Shown: positions 23,160-34,666, counted from the first letter of the stretch. The stretch: 64,000 nucleotides of DNA from Siphonodentalium dalli (GCA_032622095.1 CP136065.1:66927675-66991674); one strand, 5' to 3'. Notes: generated by a model not told the origin, from the sequence alone. A program made the numbers and translations.

Positions 23160-23990
23160 TGTTTCTTATATTTAATATGAGGCATGACCATAAAAGTTAT
23201 ATAAGCCATCGACCCACACAGCTAGATGTATAATGTAAGTCACAGACCCACTCTACTGTATATGAAGAACATGGGACCAGCCACCAATATGATAGCCATG
23301 GACCTAGCCTACAATAGTTAGGTTAGGACCCACATATACATAGTACCCATGTACATACATATATACCATGGACAAATGATATATAGTCCGTGAACCAGAC
23401 CGCTTCATATAAACCTATATATTGGCCTTGGATCCAGGCAATAGTATACTATATGGCGATGGACCCACCCCATAATACATGTTGAATGATATCTAAGATG
23501 CATGGTCAAGGACCATGACACTGTTACATGATGCAAATACCCAAGTGCCCACATGTATACCATGTACTCAAATGCCATAGACCAAGTCCGATGCACAATA
23601 CATTAGTTGACCGTTGATTCAGGACCCTATATATGGTATGCACATATGGGACAGTTTTGAGACAGACCAACCATTATATAGATATTGGACCGATGACACA
23701 TATGAATGTTAAGGATGGAGGCCCATATAAATAGCCCAAATACACATGGCACTGTATGTTGGCCATGGACACATGCGCATATGTGTAGACCATGGACCAA
23801 GGCCGATATATAGCATTGTATCCAGGCATAAGCAGGAATATATAAGTAGGATATGAACACACTCCCTTATACGTGATATATCTACACCAAAGACCCAGGC
23901 ACGTTTAAGTAGTGCTGATACAAGTTGACTATAATTATGTATGCATTGGATACATGCACATCTAGAGATCTCAACATTATCTTTAGAATC
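23160..23990. repeat. Minisatellite (ATGGACC / CATATATAGG), second patch
   Basis: Same irregular units as 9956-11340; 23508-23956 is the near-identical partner of 9956-10406. Here it directly follows the satellite-like units, while at 10-12 kb it precedes them. Confidence 0.65.
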
Positions 23991-24594
23991 TATATCTCGG
24001 CATGTATATTACTATTAGGGTAATGACCCATATTCTCTTTGTTATGGTCAGGGTTATGGTCCCGATCCATACTGTCCCGATTACCGTTTGGGACAGGGTT
24101 ATGATTAGTGCAACGCCCCGCTCGCTACACACCACAGTTCCCCGTTCCGTCAGGGTTATGGGCTTGGTCATGTCTTGACGCTTCTCGTCGCAGAAAAGAC
24201 TAGAATAGGGTTATGATTGGGGTTCTGATCCATACTTCCTATAGCTGGTTATATATATTAGGTTATGGTTATGGGTTATGTATAGTACAACGTTCCGCGC
24301 CTAGCGTCTCATTTCCCATTTTCTCCCCGTCAGGGTTAGGGATTAGTATCCCGTCCCAAATCAGGCACATTCCAGTTAACGGTTATGACCAGGGTTATAT
24401 ATATAGAGTAAAGGTTATGGTTAGTGTTCCGTCTCGACTCGTTCCGACCAGTCCCGATATAAGGTTAATGTTGGTTCCTGATCGCGTACTGTCCCGGACT
24501 AGGGTTCAGTCATATTCCGTCCCAACCTCAGACACCGCCCATTCCCATTCCGGCTTATGGTTAGTACCCGTCCAGTGTTCACGCTGGACCGAAA
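23991..24594. repeat. Minisatellite with AGGGTTATGGTTAGT and GTCCCG units
   Basis: Repeated phrases cagggttatggt, agggttatgattagt, ggttatggttagtgttccgt and gtcccgat occur at irregular spacing; the array resumes at 25030-25110. Superficially telomere-like because of ttaggg, but not a regular hexamer array. Confidence 0.55.
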
Positions 24595-25020
24595 AATAAA
24601 TTGGCCAAACTTTTGGCCAATTCTGATGTTTTAGACAAATTAAAAAAAAACTTGAGCCAAATTAAATCCTCATTTTATGGTCTCACAATATATATTTTTA
24701 TTTTATATAACTTCTAACATTCTATAGAATTATGTTCATACCTTCAAATATGGTGTCTATACTTCTTTAATCCCACCATTGTTACATGACAATATACCAC
24801 TACCCACCATCTACCATTCAGCCTTATGACAAAGGATTCATTAGTGTTAATCGTCATTACTGTTGTATTACAATGTTTGAGAGTGCACTGCTATTAGTGC
24901 TTGTTACCCATTAATTTGTATCACCTAATCAATTAGCATATGATCATCCTATAAATTTGATTCTCATGTTTGCATAAATGAAATTTTGTTTGGCCATTTA
25001 AATTGGCCATTGGCCTATGC
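24595..25020. other. Insert within the minisatellite, with TTGGCCA-rich ends
   Basis: Starts ataaattggccaaac and ends near tttaaattggccattggcc. It interrupts the AGGGTTATGG array, so it is probably an insertion. Internal sequence is AT-rich with no coding signature. Confidence 0.4.
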
Positions 25021-25128
25021 ATAGCGTAAACCCTATACCCGTCTCGACTGGGCACGTTATGGATATGGTTAGGATTAGCCAGTGTTAAGGCTAGGGTCCC
25101 TGTCCCTTTTCCATCCCGGTCATGCAAT

Positions 25129-25510
25129 TGTGTAGCTTTTGTCGTATTGTGACTACATTCCTGACTGCAATGTGCCCAATTGGAAGTAATACGCGTATAT
25201 TAGGTGCAGAATCAAACGCGTATACGAAGAGGCCCAAACTGCAAACATGCAACGATGAGTGCTTCACTTCAGTACTTGCGCCAATTTTGAGATCGAGCAT
25301 AGGCTATGTATATAGACTACGTCGAATCATTGCAATCCGTTCGGAGCTTCGCAGTATTACTTCCGAATTGCAACTTCCATTTTGAGTTGTTTTGGTATCT
25401 ATACTAATAAAATATCAGCTTATTGACACGATACCGTTACAGTAAATAAACTTCAAATTGGGCATATTACAGTCCGGAATGTAGTCACAATACGACGAAA
25501 GCTACGCACA
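25129..25510. mobile_element. MITE-like element with about 58-bp terminal inverted repeats
   Basis: Left TGTGTAGCTTTTGTCGTATT continues into gtgactacattcc. The right end is its inverse (gtagtcacaatacgacgaaagctacgcaca), and the arms stay alignable for about 58 bases. No clear target duplication. Confidence 0.7.
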
Positions 25511-26015
25511 TTTTTATTATAATTTATTAGTATAAAGGATTAGCAGGCAGAAATCTAAAATAAATTAAATAACTGAAAGCTTTGTAATAATTCAGTCATT
25601 TAGTCACAATAAATATTCAAGGGCATATAGGTCGGACACGGTTCACAATGATACAATTTGAGATTATACTATTTTATGCAAGGTATAACAAAGGTAGAAA
25701 ACCCCAATTGCACTTAAACATAATTCAGCCATTACGCTTAATCGTAATTCAATTACATGTATGATTAAACGCACCTATTATGTTCAACATAGTCATTATG
25801 TTATGCTTAGATGCGATTGACTTAAGCTTTAAGCACAATTGAATTTAAACTCAATCGTAATTGACCAACACATGTTAATATAACAAATAGTGTATAGAAA
25901 TTCCTCCAAGAAGTGTTCCAATGTAATCCTAGATCCGTTATGTGTCAATGTTTGAATCCATATTCAGAGTGATACCCGTCCCAACTCTGAAAACATGAAA
26001 GTGCTTTATGATTAA
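25511..26015. other. AT-rich intron sequence
   Basis: Contains several attacg/cgtaat, aattgaatt-type partial palindromes near 25720-25865; no defined element. Confidence 0.35.
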
Positions 26016-26440
26016 CCATTTACCCAACAAAACTGCCAAATAAAGCTTCGACAGCCTAAAATATCTTCGGTCTGTCTCAATAACACCATACAAATATGGA
26101 TATCATTGGAACCGGTTCGTTGACCACATTGTGATGGTTACAGTTATGCCCTGTGCCAATGCATTCTCTTATATGCGCATATATAAGAGAATGCATTGGC
26201 CTAAAAAAATTCTTTTCTTAACACTTTCTACCATTTTTTCTTACATTCTTTAACAATTTTAGAATTTTTTCTTACATTTTTTAACAATTTTTTTAATATT
26301 TTTCTACATTCTTTGACAATTTTAATCATTTTTAATATTTGTTAAGCCAATGCATTCTCTTATATATGCGAGGCGACCTATGGTCGACTTGCATATATAA
26401 GTGAATGCATTGGCACAGGGCCGTTCTGTTGGGTAAAGGG
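26016..26440. mobile_element. TTAA-flanked MITE with internal hairpins
   Basis: TTAA lies on both sides (26012-26015, 26441-26444). Terminal repeats are CCATTTACCCAACA and, inverted, CCCTTTACCCAACA. Inside are two copies of the gccaatgcattctcttatat hairpin (26155-26200 and 26346-26414). The TTAA plus CCC end is the arrangement known for piggyBac-type elements; no transposase is present. Confidence 0.7.
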
Positions 26441-26444
26441 TTAA

Positions 26445-29110
26445 GGATGTCGCTATAGCCGAGGTAGTTGGGTCGTAGATACGATCATCGCAGTCTGGGC
26501 TAGATGAGGTTGGCACGGTTTCTAACCCCGACATGGGCGAAAATCGGGGACAGATTTTCAAACTTGATCTTAGATGAGGGGCAACTCAATGGTCGTTTTG
26601 ATCGATACATGAATATTTCGATAATAATTTGTTCACGCTCACTCAATTAAGCACATTTGAATAAATGAACACTCATACAGAGTCCGTGCCTCCATAACTC
26701 TGTTATATACTAAAAAATGTTCACATGACTTACGGGAGGTCAGTGTGATGATTTTAAAAGTATCATAAAATTCAGGCAATGTATTATGTGTAAACGTAAT
26801 ACTCTCATGTTATTATGTTTTGCTTAACATAACGAAATGAGTGAGTCGGCGCAACTGTCTCCATTGCTTTTAATTTACTCACTCGTGATTATCTGCCTTA
26901 TAGAAAGGCAACCCTGGATTATATATAATTACGATTTGTTAACGCCCAATTATTCATACTGTTTTCTATTCTCTTTGATTATGATTATTCTGGACTGAGT
27001 GCATCAGTGTGTACTGATAAAAACTCAATCCATGCACTCAAAACAATGGATGGTATTAGCAAAAATGGCACGGAAAACGGAACATAATCTCCTTGTTAGT
27101 GTAATAAGTATAACAGAACCACCGCACTTCCTATATTTCTCAGATGATACTTGCATTGTAGGTCTATAAACATTACATGATCAGCCCTCTCTTACAGACC
27201 AGTTATAAGAATAGCCTTGACCATCTTGCTAATGGATGAACACAATTCGGACGAGGATCATCTTGTAACCACCTAACCAGCCTTTTTAACACAAATTATA
27301 AATCCGACGAGGACAACAATTGCCTTTCCCATAAAGATCAATTTAACCGTAATCAACGAAATTAATAAAAAAAAATATTTGAAGCCATTTCACATTAAGG
27401 TCTGACTCCTCAAATATTGACCCGACTTTCTTAAATACCAAGATCTTACTTAAAGGCATACCATTGCTATCATCTGAACTAAATCATGAAATATTCAGAG
27501 CTACGGAATACTTTATTCAAAAAAGCGGTCGTTTCAAACAATACAATAATAATTCAACGGAATAGTACCGATATCCCATGGAGTTCACATATTTAGTTTC
27601 AAAACAACTCATTTCAAAGAGTTCGTTTCATAAGTTAGTTTCAATATTTTTACAACACTGGTACCGACTTTTCTTTCACATACACACTCTTTATCGCTCT
27701 ACATTTCTCGGTCTTGTATTCCTCGTGAATATACCCCTCTCCTTATTACCTTCCTAAGCTAAATTATCCTTTCAATATATATTTTAAACTCGTCTGTACA
27801 TAATAATATTAATAAACCATGAGTTCTTAAACCTATGGTTTCTCGAACTCTGCCACTTGCCGCTTTCTTTATTTCTACAAACTTTCTACTTATCTGAGGA
27901 GATAGCGCAACAAAAGCAGATATCTGCTTGCTGCTAGATCCCCTTTCCCCTGTTGTATTCTACTCACGTTTCCATCATTAAAATGTTGTTCAACATAAAT
28001 GTAATATTAATTGGGGCAAAATAAATATTGTTTAAATCAATAAAATATATATAGTTTTGTTCATATGCCAAACATAATCAGCGCGTAAATAGTATATTGT
28101 CGTTAAGACCTATACGATGGTGTACGTAAACCAGAACCTATACTAGTGTTACAGAAGTTTTGCTTCTGTTTACATAACACAGCGCAATTCTATTGGTTAA
28201 TCACACACAAATGATATAAACGCTCTTTATTATTTATCAGGATCTGTTCATATGGGGACCTTTGAATCGGATTGAGTACATAAAACCAAAGCGCATCCCC
28301 GCCCACCATTTACAATATGCCAACGTTCTGCCAACGTTCAAGTCTGTTGACACTTAACACTGATCATACAGTTGGTCCATCAAAACGCGATTCTGTTTAT
28401 TAGCATCAGTTTTAAGTGTGATTTTTGAAAATGGCAAAGTTTCCAATCAAGCAACGCACAGAAGGTTAGAAAACCATCGGGTTAATTAACTCTCTCAGTG
28501 GTCTATATTGTATTTACCATGTTCTAAATTTGTTAAAAATTTCAAAACGATTGGGTGAATACCATAGGAGATGCCGGATATTATGTATAGGATATTAGAG
28601 CTGTCTGGCGTTCGGAAAATAATTGAACGAGGCGAAGCCGAGTTTTTATTTAACCGAATGCCCCACAGCTAGGAGAATATATATCTTAACCCACAGCTGT
28701 ACCAGTAGTAAATCCACATACATCGCGTCCAATACCACAAGATTTCTGGAAAAAATATGTTCGAGCATTTAGCGCAGGGGATGTAAAACATCCAGCCATA
28801 AACCCAACATCTACATAGGTGAGAACAATGCTGCATGTGCGTGGTGAGCAAAGTTATATTAAACGCCAAATCATTTTCAACGCATTAATTTTGTAAACAA
28901 AATATATATATTTATTGATTTTTTGGTACATTCATGCAAACAGACTCCAAACTTTACCTGGCCTAGTGATGCCGTATACAATTTGATACCGCCATGAGTT
29001 GTCAAAGCCATGTATGAACTCACAGTTGTCATTAGTCAGTGCTGTATTATGCTACCTCTTGTTTGAAGCGTGTTACTGTTAGTGGGTATATAGGGCATGC
29101 ATGCTTACAA
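26445..29110. other. Intron sequence, mostly unassigned
   Basis: No exon recognised on either strand. 28017-28290 is a diverged relative of the 52267-52758 MITE (shared phrases gttacagaa, cacacaaatgatataaacgc and tctttatta..tatcagga). Confidence 0.4.
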
Positions 29111-29113
29111 TAG

Positions 29114-29180
29114 CTGGTAATTATCTTAACAATACATGTAGTACATGTTGATATTCCCCGATTATTAAGATAATTACCAG
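29114..29180. repeat. Inverted repeat, 16-bp perfect arms
   Basis: ctggtaattatcttaa (29114-29129) and its exact complement (29165-29180) around a 35-base loop. Confidence 0.8.
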
Positions 29181-29538
29181 TTCTTGTTGCGAGCGGGTAT
29201 AGTCTAGATAATGTACAAGGGAGAACAATACGAAACATGGCGGCTGTGAATTAAATGGTAGGACTTACTTTTTGAGGGGTTTATATTGGATATACCATGC
29301 ATAGCCATCTGTTGACACTCCACTTTTGTAGTATAGTAATTATATACCACCAAACAGTGGGGCAGAGTGCTTGTGAGAACACAATCATTGACCACTGCAG
29401 GTCATTAGCTATCTGCATATACTTAACTCATTCAATAAATGAGTCTTTCCAAAGACTCATATCAAGTTTCCCTTTACGTTTGCAATGAGAGAATGAACGA
29501 AGATGTAATCCTCTTGGTTTATGACATGTATAACTTAC

Positions 29539-29844
29539 TTTGACAATCTACTCCTGCGTCCTCACGATGACCACAATTATGACTTCCCCATCCTATATGG
29601 GAGCAATCCCAGATTGCCGTCTCGTTGCCGCCGCAACTGACGTCATCCAGCCAGATTGTGCCCGTACCCAGGCCGTAAGCTGCACGCGATCTGGCGACAC
29701 CCCCTCGTAATCCAAGCATTCTACAGATGACTGCTGCATCTCGGTTGTCCCATAGATCATCGCATATTGTTCCCCATTGTCCATTTCTATAGACTTCAAT
29801 TCGACCGGATAATCTACTGTGTCCTCCTACTAACCGGATCCGAT
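29539..29844 (-). CDS. SRCR domain exon, divergent copy
   Basis: 102 codons, acceptor tttcag (after a short pyrimidine tract) and donor gtaagt, phase 1-1. The whole exon is open: it begins [20 protein letters not shown], continues with GQWGTICDD and [18 protein letters not shown], and ends [13 protein letters not shown] and [12 protein letters not shown]. All six cysteines are present. It is the most divergent SRCR of the set (TIWLDDVSC for SILLDDVAC), which suggests an older split than the 3 kb, 21 kb and 32 kb copies. A methionine-initiated reading would show only its C-terminal half; the N-terminal half is open in the same frame, so this is not a truncated domain. Confidence 0.82.
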
Positions 29845-30094
29845 CTGAAACAAAGTTCCCGGTGGAGATATTAGCAAAATAAAGATAGATATAACATATA
29901 TATATATTCAGAGGTGGTAATACCGTAGCACGGACAATTGACCGCTAAAAAAAGAGGGAATTGTATTTCCATCGTCCGTCGAAGATTTGTTTATTGATAA
30001 CATCTGTATTTCAACCTGAATATGAGTAGTTTAATAAAATGTCAAGGAAGGAAGTTCGTTACAATTATTTTAATGTATCCAAAATTAGTTATAG
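29845..30094. other. AT-rich intron sequence
   Basis: Includes a short (ta)n run near 29895; no exon. Confidence 0.35.
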
Positions 30095-30480
30095 ACAAAT
30101 TTAGAAGATAGCGCATATATTTTGGGACTGCACATGCGTACAGCGATTCCAAGATTGGCTTAACAATTAGTCAAAGACAAATAACCTTAACTTCAAAACT
30201 GATACTTATTCTATGTTCCTTAGTAAGGAACCTAGAATAAGTATCAGTTTTGAAGTTAAGGAATCCTTACAAACAGATGACAATTATACGACCTACTTGT
30301 TTCAGCTCCTTTTCAGACGGTGCATGTGTCGAACAAAATTGAACACAGGCGCTCTCCCCGTTAATGCTTTTGTAGCAAATCATCGAATGCATATATTTGT
30401 ATCTATGTGAAAAATCCAATGCTTGCTGAAATGTTGCAGAAATTGCAGAATTTTATAAAGACTGGTTTCTAATAGAACGT
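30095..30480 (+). mobile_element. LINE C-terminal fragment (L1/Tx1-like pattern)
   Basis: Frames read KIAHIFWDCTCVQRFQDW, then YLFQLLFRRCMCRTKLN and VNAFVANHRMHIF. HIFWDC..VQ.FW, followed by a basic Cys-containing segment, is the pattern of the end of L1/Tx1-type ORF2. Contains the inverted repeat listed next. Confidence 0.5.
30185..30261. repeat. Near-perfect palindrome, 38-bp arms, 1-base spacer
   Basis: ccttaacttcaaaactgata continuing to 30222, and its complement in 30224-30261, with one mismatch. Embedded in the LINE fragment. Confidence 0.9.
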
Positions 30481-31009
30481 GCTATAAATAAACAAATTGA
30501 GTATACATTTCCTGTTGGTCTGCAGAACCGCACGTTTTCCAGCATGAATTGTTTCCATTCTACCGTTCACTTCAACTTTATTAATTAAAGTCACTTTTTC
30601 AGTTGAGCATCGTGGAAAACCAAATGGAAAATAAAACAAATGATATGCATCATTTTCAGATACATGTATGAAATTACAGACCATTCTCAATATTTATCTC
30701 ACAACTTGTATACAATTTCATTATTTAAGATCGCCTGAATACTATGATTTATTTATCAACCTGTTTTTCAACTTATCAACCCCACAGCGTGAATGGATGA
30801 GTTACACCCAACTGAATCGAGAGTCCTTGTGTCGCTTTAATGTGCCATTGGTAATCTTGTCTCCATAACACCCACTGTAGCCCACATTGACCAGCGCATG
30901 GGTCTTGTAAAGCAGGGATTCTGAGATAGAATATCACTGCAATGAAATATACTTGCTAATGTGAGTGGTCCTGCTTTATGAACTATTACGAATTAATTGA
31001 TTATCATAC
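30481..31009. other. Unassigned intron sequence
   Basis: No exon, element end or repeat recognised. Confidence 0.3.
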
Positions 31010-31183
31010 CTGTGCAGGACTGTTCTCTGCATATGACGCTCTCTGTAGCCGCCCCAGAACACGCCAGTTCGCCATTTTGAGGAATCGGGTTGTTGCAGGC
31101 TCGGGTTCGTGTCAGTGTGCCACCACCACAAGTCACACTACATGTTCCTGCCACCCATGCTGACCATCCACCATCCACGGATG
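31010..31183 (-). CDS. TSP1 domain exon
   Basis: 58 codons, phase 1-1, donor CACAG/gtatga. It encodes a thrombospondin type 1 repeat: [19 protein letters not shown], then [26 protein letters not shown] and CREQSCTG. Six cysteines and two tryptophans of the WxxW motif are present. The usual acceptor AG next to the TG-A/GATGG start is changed to CG in this copy. An AG six bases upstream keeps the frame and adds two residues, so I place the 5' edge at 31183. The same change is seen at 20531. GGL is GEL here, unlike the other copies. It lies between two SRCR exons. Confidence 0.8.
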
Positions 31184-31563
31184 CTTAACGTAAGAATTAA
31201 ACTTACATGTAGATGGATGAAGCTTAAGGAGAACATTCTTTAATATACTTCCCACCGCATATGATCCAATTAGTCTAATTTTGAGTAACCATTCCGCCGC
31301 CCATGCACCCCCCCACCCATTGCAGTGCGAATAAAACAAGAAAATATAATTTCAACAAACATAAGACTTGTGTTAACACTTGACACATAATTCCATAAAA
31401 AAATAATACGATAACAATAAGCGGAGAAGCTCTATAAGGAGCGCTCATTACTACATTCTTTACTATTCGATGGGCAACGAACCATAAACGCTCTACATCA
31501 TAACTGATTTGTTTTTTTATTTTTTAGCCTGTATTTAATAATTTAATGCTTGGAAAATTGCTA

Positions 31564-31776
31564 CAGTAATGCCCTAATTAATCGACTGCTTAACCACAGC
31601 ATAATTATGGGTAACTTTTCAGGATTTAGTCGGAAATATGGCTTGTTGCCATTCATCGGATAGCTCTCTGGGAGAGCTTTCCGATTAATGCCAACAAGCC
31701 ATATTTCCGACTAAATCCTGAAAAGTTACCCATAATTCTGCTGTGGTTAAGCAGTCGATTAATTAGGGCATTACTG
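31564..31776. mobile_element. TA-flanked palindromic MITE (CAGTAATGCCCTAA family), copy 1
   Basis: 213 bases that fold almost completely on themselves. Ends are CAGTAATGCCCTAATTAATC and its complement, with TA on both sides. TA duplication plus such ends is typical of Tc1/mariner-derived MITEs. The centre is gctctctgggagagc. Confidence 0.85.
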
Positions 31777-31777
31777 T

Positions 31778-32040
31778 AGCTAATACTCAGACTACATGCT
31801 GTTTGTCTTTTTTATGATTTCTGACCTGGCGGCATGCCGTTCAGCTGATCAGTTTTGCGCCTTAATCGTGTCGCAAACGGCTGCTGACAGCGATGTGGCG
31901 ACAGGGGGTACTTGCTGTATGCATGCTTTATGTACCAGTTAAGGCGCAATATTCGCAATAATGATCAACTAAACGGCAGGCCGCCAGGTCAGAAATCATC
32001 AAAGGCCAACTGGAGGTTGAGTATATTTAGAAAATTGCAT
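31778..32040. repeat. Inverted-repeat segment around a GATGTGGCGACAGGGGG core
   Basis: tttctgacctggcggcatgc (about 31818) and gcaggccgccaggtcagaaa (about 31976) are inverted copies. Next inside, gatcagttttgcgccttaa matches ttaaggcgcaat..tgatca. The loop carries gcgatgtggcgacagggggt, the motif seen at 15-17 kb. Confidence 0.65.
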
Positions 32041-32204
32041 ACTAGTAATATTAACTGGTATTGTTTTTTAAAGATCAGATACTAGTATTTATACAATAAA
32101 AAATTAGTGTTTATATTCTTCTCTAAGTTTTCCCGTTCCGTGTTCAATGAGAAAAGCGACGAATAGTGTAATATTTCCCCTTGACTCATGAAATGTTAAC
32201 TTAC

Positions 32205-32510
32205 TATGACATTCTACTCCTGCGTCCTCGTGATGACCACAGTTATGTACCCCCCAACCTCGATGTGAACAATTCCAGATTGAATTCTCGTTTCCGGTAC
32301 ATGCTACATCGTCCAGCAGGATACTTCCTGTCCCCTGTCCGTAGGCTGCTGAAGATCTGGCAACGCCTCCTCCCAATCCCAGCATTCTGCACACGACTTG
32401 TGCGTCTGTATCACCCCATGCGTCGTCGCATATTGTTCCCCAGTTCCCGCTCCTGTACAATTCCACTCGCCCTGTAGTTCTACCATTACCACCAACTAAT
32501 CTCACAGTAT
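32205..32510 (-). CDS. SRCR domain exon (first in gene order)
   Basis: 102 codons between acceptor cttatttcag and donor gtaagt, phase 1-1. It encodes a complete SRCR domain: [20 protein letters not shown] at the start, [39 protein letters not shown], then [13 protein letters not shown] and [12 protein letters not shown]. Six cysteines are present (TIC, VVC, VAC, NC, NC, EC) and position LGL lacks the extra cysteine of eight-Cys (group B) domains, so this is the six-Cys pattern. It follows a Thr-rich linker exon and precedes a TSP1 exon. A palindromic TA-flanked MITE sits just upstream in the intron (32568-32780) and another just downstream (31564-31776). Confidence 0.85.
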
Positions 32511-32567
32511 CTGAAATAAGCCATGCGAACTATTTAACTAGTCTCCTCCATATTGCATGCGGATATA

Positions 32568-32780
32568 CAGTAATGCTCTAAATAATCGACTCCTTAACTA
32601 CAGCAGAATTATGGGTAACTTTTCAGGATGTAGTCGGAAATATGGCTTGTTGCCATTCATCGGAAAGCTCTCGTTGAAAGCTTTCCGGGGAATGGCAACA
32701 AGCCATATTTCCGACTAAATCATGAAAAGTTACCCATAATTCTGCTGTGGATAAGGAGTCGATTATTTAGAGCATTACTG
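32568..32780. mobile_element. TA-flanked palindromic MITE, copy 2
   Basis: Same family as 31564-31776, ends CAGTAATGCTCTAA. The left TA is intact; the right flank is now TG. It lies directly upstream, in gene direction, of an SRCR exon. Confidence 0.85.
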
Positions 32781-33249
32781 TGTTTGAAAATGCAAGTGGC
32801 CCTAACCAGCTGGATGAACTATTACGAATCTAATGCTTGGTGTAAAGATTCAGCATGAGAATCAGACAAGCTGATATTGTCTTCATCAAAGTCTTCCCTT
32901 CAGGAACGAAATACTACATCAAGTGAAAAAAAAGTATCACCGAGGTAAAGCAGGCGGATTACATTACACAAATAAAATGGTTTAATAAAATCCCAGATTA
33001 TGTTATGTCACATTTTGTGCTCTTTGTAAGAGCATACACCACTGTCTGTCTGATTAACATGCAACCGAACCTACATGAGACCGGTGTCAGTTTCATGAAC
33101 GCAATATTTTATGACACAGGATCAACTGTTGTGTCACAAGATGGTATTCTGCCCAAACTTCAGTCATAAGTGCGTTTCACAAACAAAACAAGTTATGAAC
33201 TTAACAAGGTCTTAAAACAACGTTCATAAGTCTGGGGGTGTATCTGTTC
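32781..33249. other. Unassigned intron sequence
   Basis: No coding or repeat signature apart from AT richness. Confidence 0.3.
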
Positions 33250-33253
33250 TTAA

Positions 33254-33489
33254 CCCTTTGAATGCCAGGTCGATTTTTGTATCAAAACCCATATACCCTG
33301 TGCCAATGCATTCTCTTATATATGCGAGTCGACCATAGGCCGCCTCGCATATATAAGAGAATGCATTGGCCTAACATTTTTTTTTTTTTTTACAATTTTT
33401 TACAATTTTAATAATTTATTCTTATATTCTTTAACAGACTTATTTTGTAGGTTTAGGACCGATGAGATCGGCCCCTGGCACTTAAAGGG
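33254..33489. mobile_element. TTAACCCTTT-ended MITE with hairpin
   Basis: Left TTAACCCTTTGAATGCCAGG, right inverse tggcacttaaagggtta; the right flank is TTAC, probably a mutated TTAA. It contains the hairpin gccaatgcattctcttatat..complement at 33302-33370, then poly-T. Confidence 0.65.
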
Positions 33490-33699
33490 TTACGGACTAT
33501 ATATACTCAATTTCTGGAACTACTGGATAAACATGAATATATAGAAACATTGAAACAACCATAAATGATTTGTGCGTTTCAATTAAATACGATAATATAA
33601 ATTATGATAGTTTTCGCAAGGAAACTGAAACTGTATACCCAGATTAGTAAAAAAATTCAAGTTTCCCATCTCCGAGATAAACATGTGCAATATATAGTA

Positions 33700-34560
33700 A
33701 CATAGTCAACATTGGTGAAAAGGATTGCTATCAGAAACACAATACTTTAAAGGACGACAGCGGAAACATTATACTCGACATGACTATTGCAAAAATGAGA
33801 ATAACTCTTGCAAATATTTACGTACCGAACGACGAAAAGCATGGTTTTTATGTTCAACTCAAAAACAAAATTATTGATATTGGCAATACCGAAATTATCA
33901 TTTGTGGGGACTGGAACTTAGCCCGTGACTAAAACTTGGATACTTATAATTACAAATATGTATAACCCAAAAGCATTAAAAGCAATGGACTCACTTGTCG
34001 ACAGACTCTAACTTGGAATGTGTGGAGGCTTACTAATGGAAATTAAAAGCTATATATTTGGAGGAGACGACACCCATTAAAATGGCACGATTGGATTATT
34101 TCCTCATATCAAATGAGCCAATTATTATCACAGGAGCTGGTCCATAAATCCTACCAGGATACAGATCAGACCACTATCATTACATTATCTTTATCGCCGA
34201 ATAATACCAAGAGAGGCCATGCAGGGTGTTTGGAAATTCAATACTTTACTATTACACGAAGAAAAGGAAGTGGAACTGGTGATATCTATGACAGAATCAA
34301 ATAAATGTAGATATAAACATGATGTCCAGGAAAGATACTAGAGCTTGTAAGCAGATGTCGGACAGGAGATCAATAGAAGTCTCTTCCACCACACATATCG
34401 CGTATATCTGTTAAAAAAAAAATAGAATTTCAATCGAAAAACAGAAATAGTAACTGAACTGTTCGGGTTCTAAAATGGGAACATTTAATAAAAATAACTG
34501 AAACATATTACGAGTTACAGATGCTCATATATAGACGCTTTACGACTCAAATTATTATTT
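33700..34560 (+). mobile_element. Non-LTR retrotransposon 5' fragment, AP-endonuclease domain
   Basis: Frames read GNIILDMTIAKMRITLANIY, VPNDEKHGFYVQLKNKI and IIICGDWNLARD, and later WRRRHP.K, LDYFLIS-like and YRSDHY-like pieces. GDWN and SDH are conserved blocks of LINE apurinic endonucleases. Several stops. It is the only 5' (endonuclease) part seen here; the other fragments are 3' parts. Confidence 0.7.
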
Positions 34561-34666
34561 TGACACATTTAAATCAAGGAAGAACTATCACAATGTAAAT
34601 GAACATTTAACGAGTTGTGCCAATGTTGATATGTACATCGAATAGACCTATATATAAATATATTAC

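Noticed and set aside
29519-29719. Truncated SRCR at 29.5 kb
   Set aside because: The apparent truncation is only the first methionine; the frame is open through the full domain back to the acceptor at 29845.
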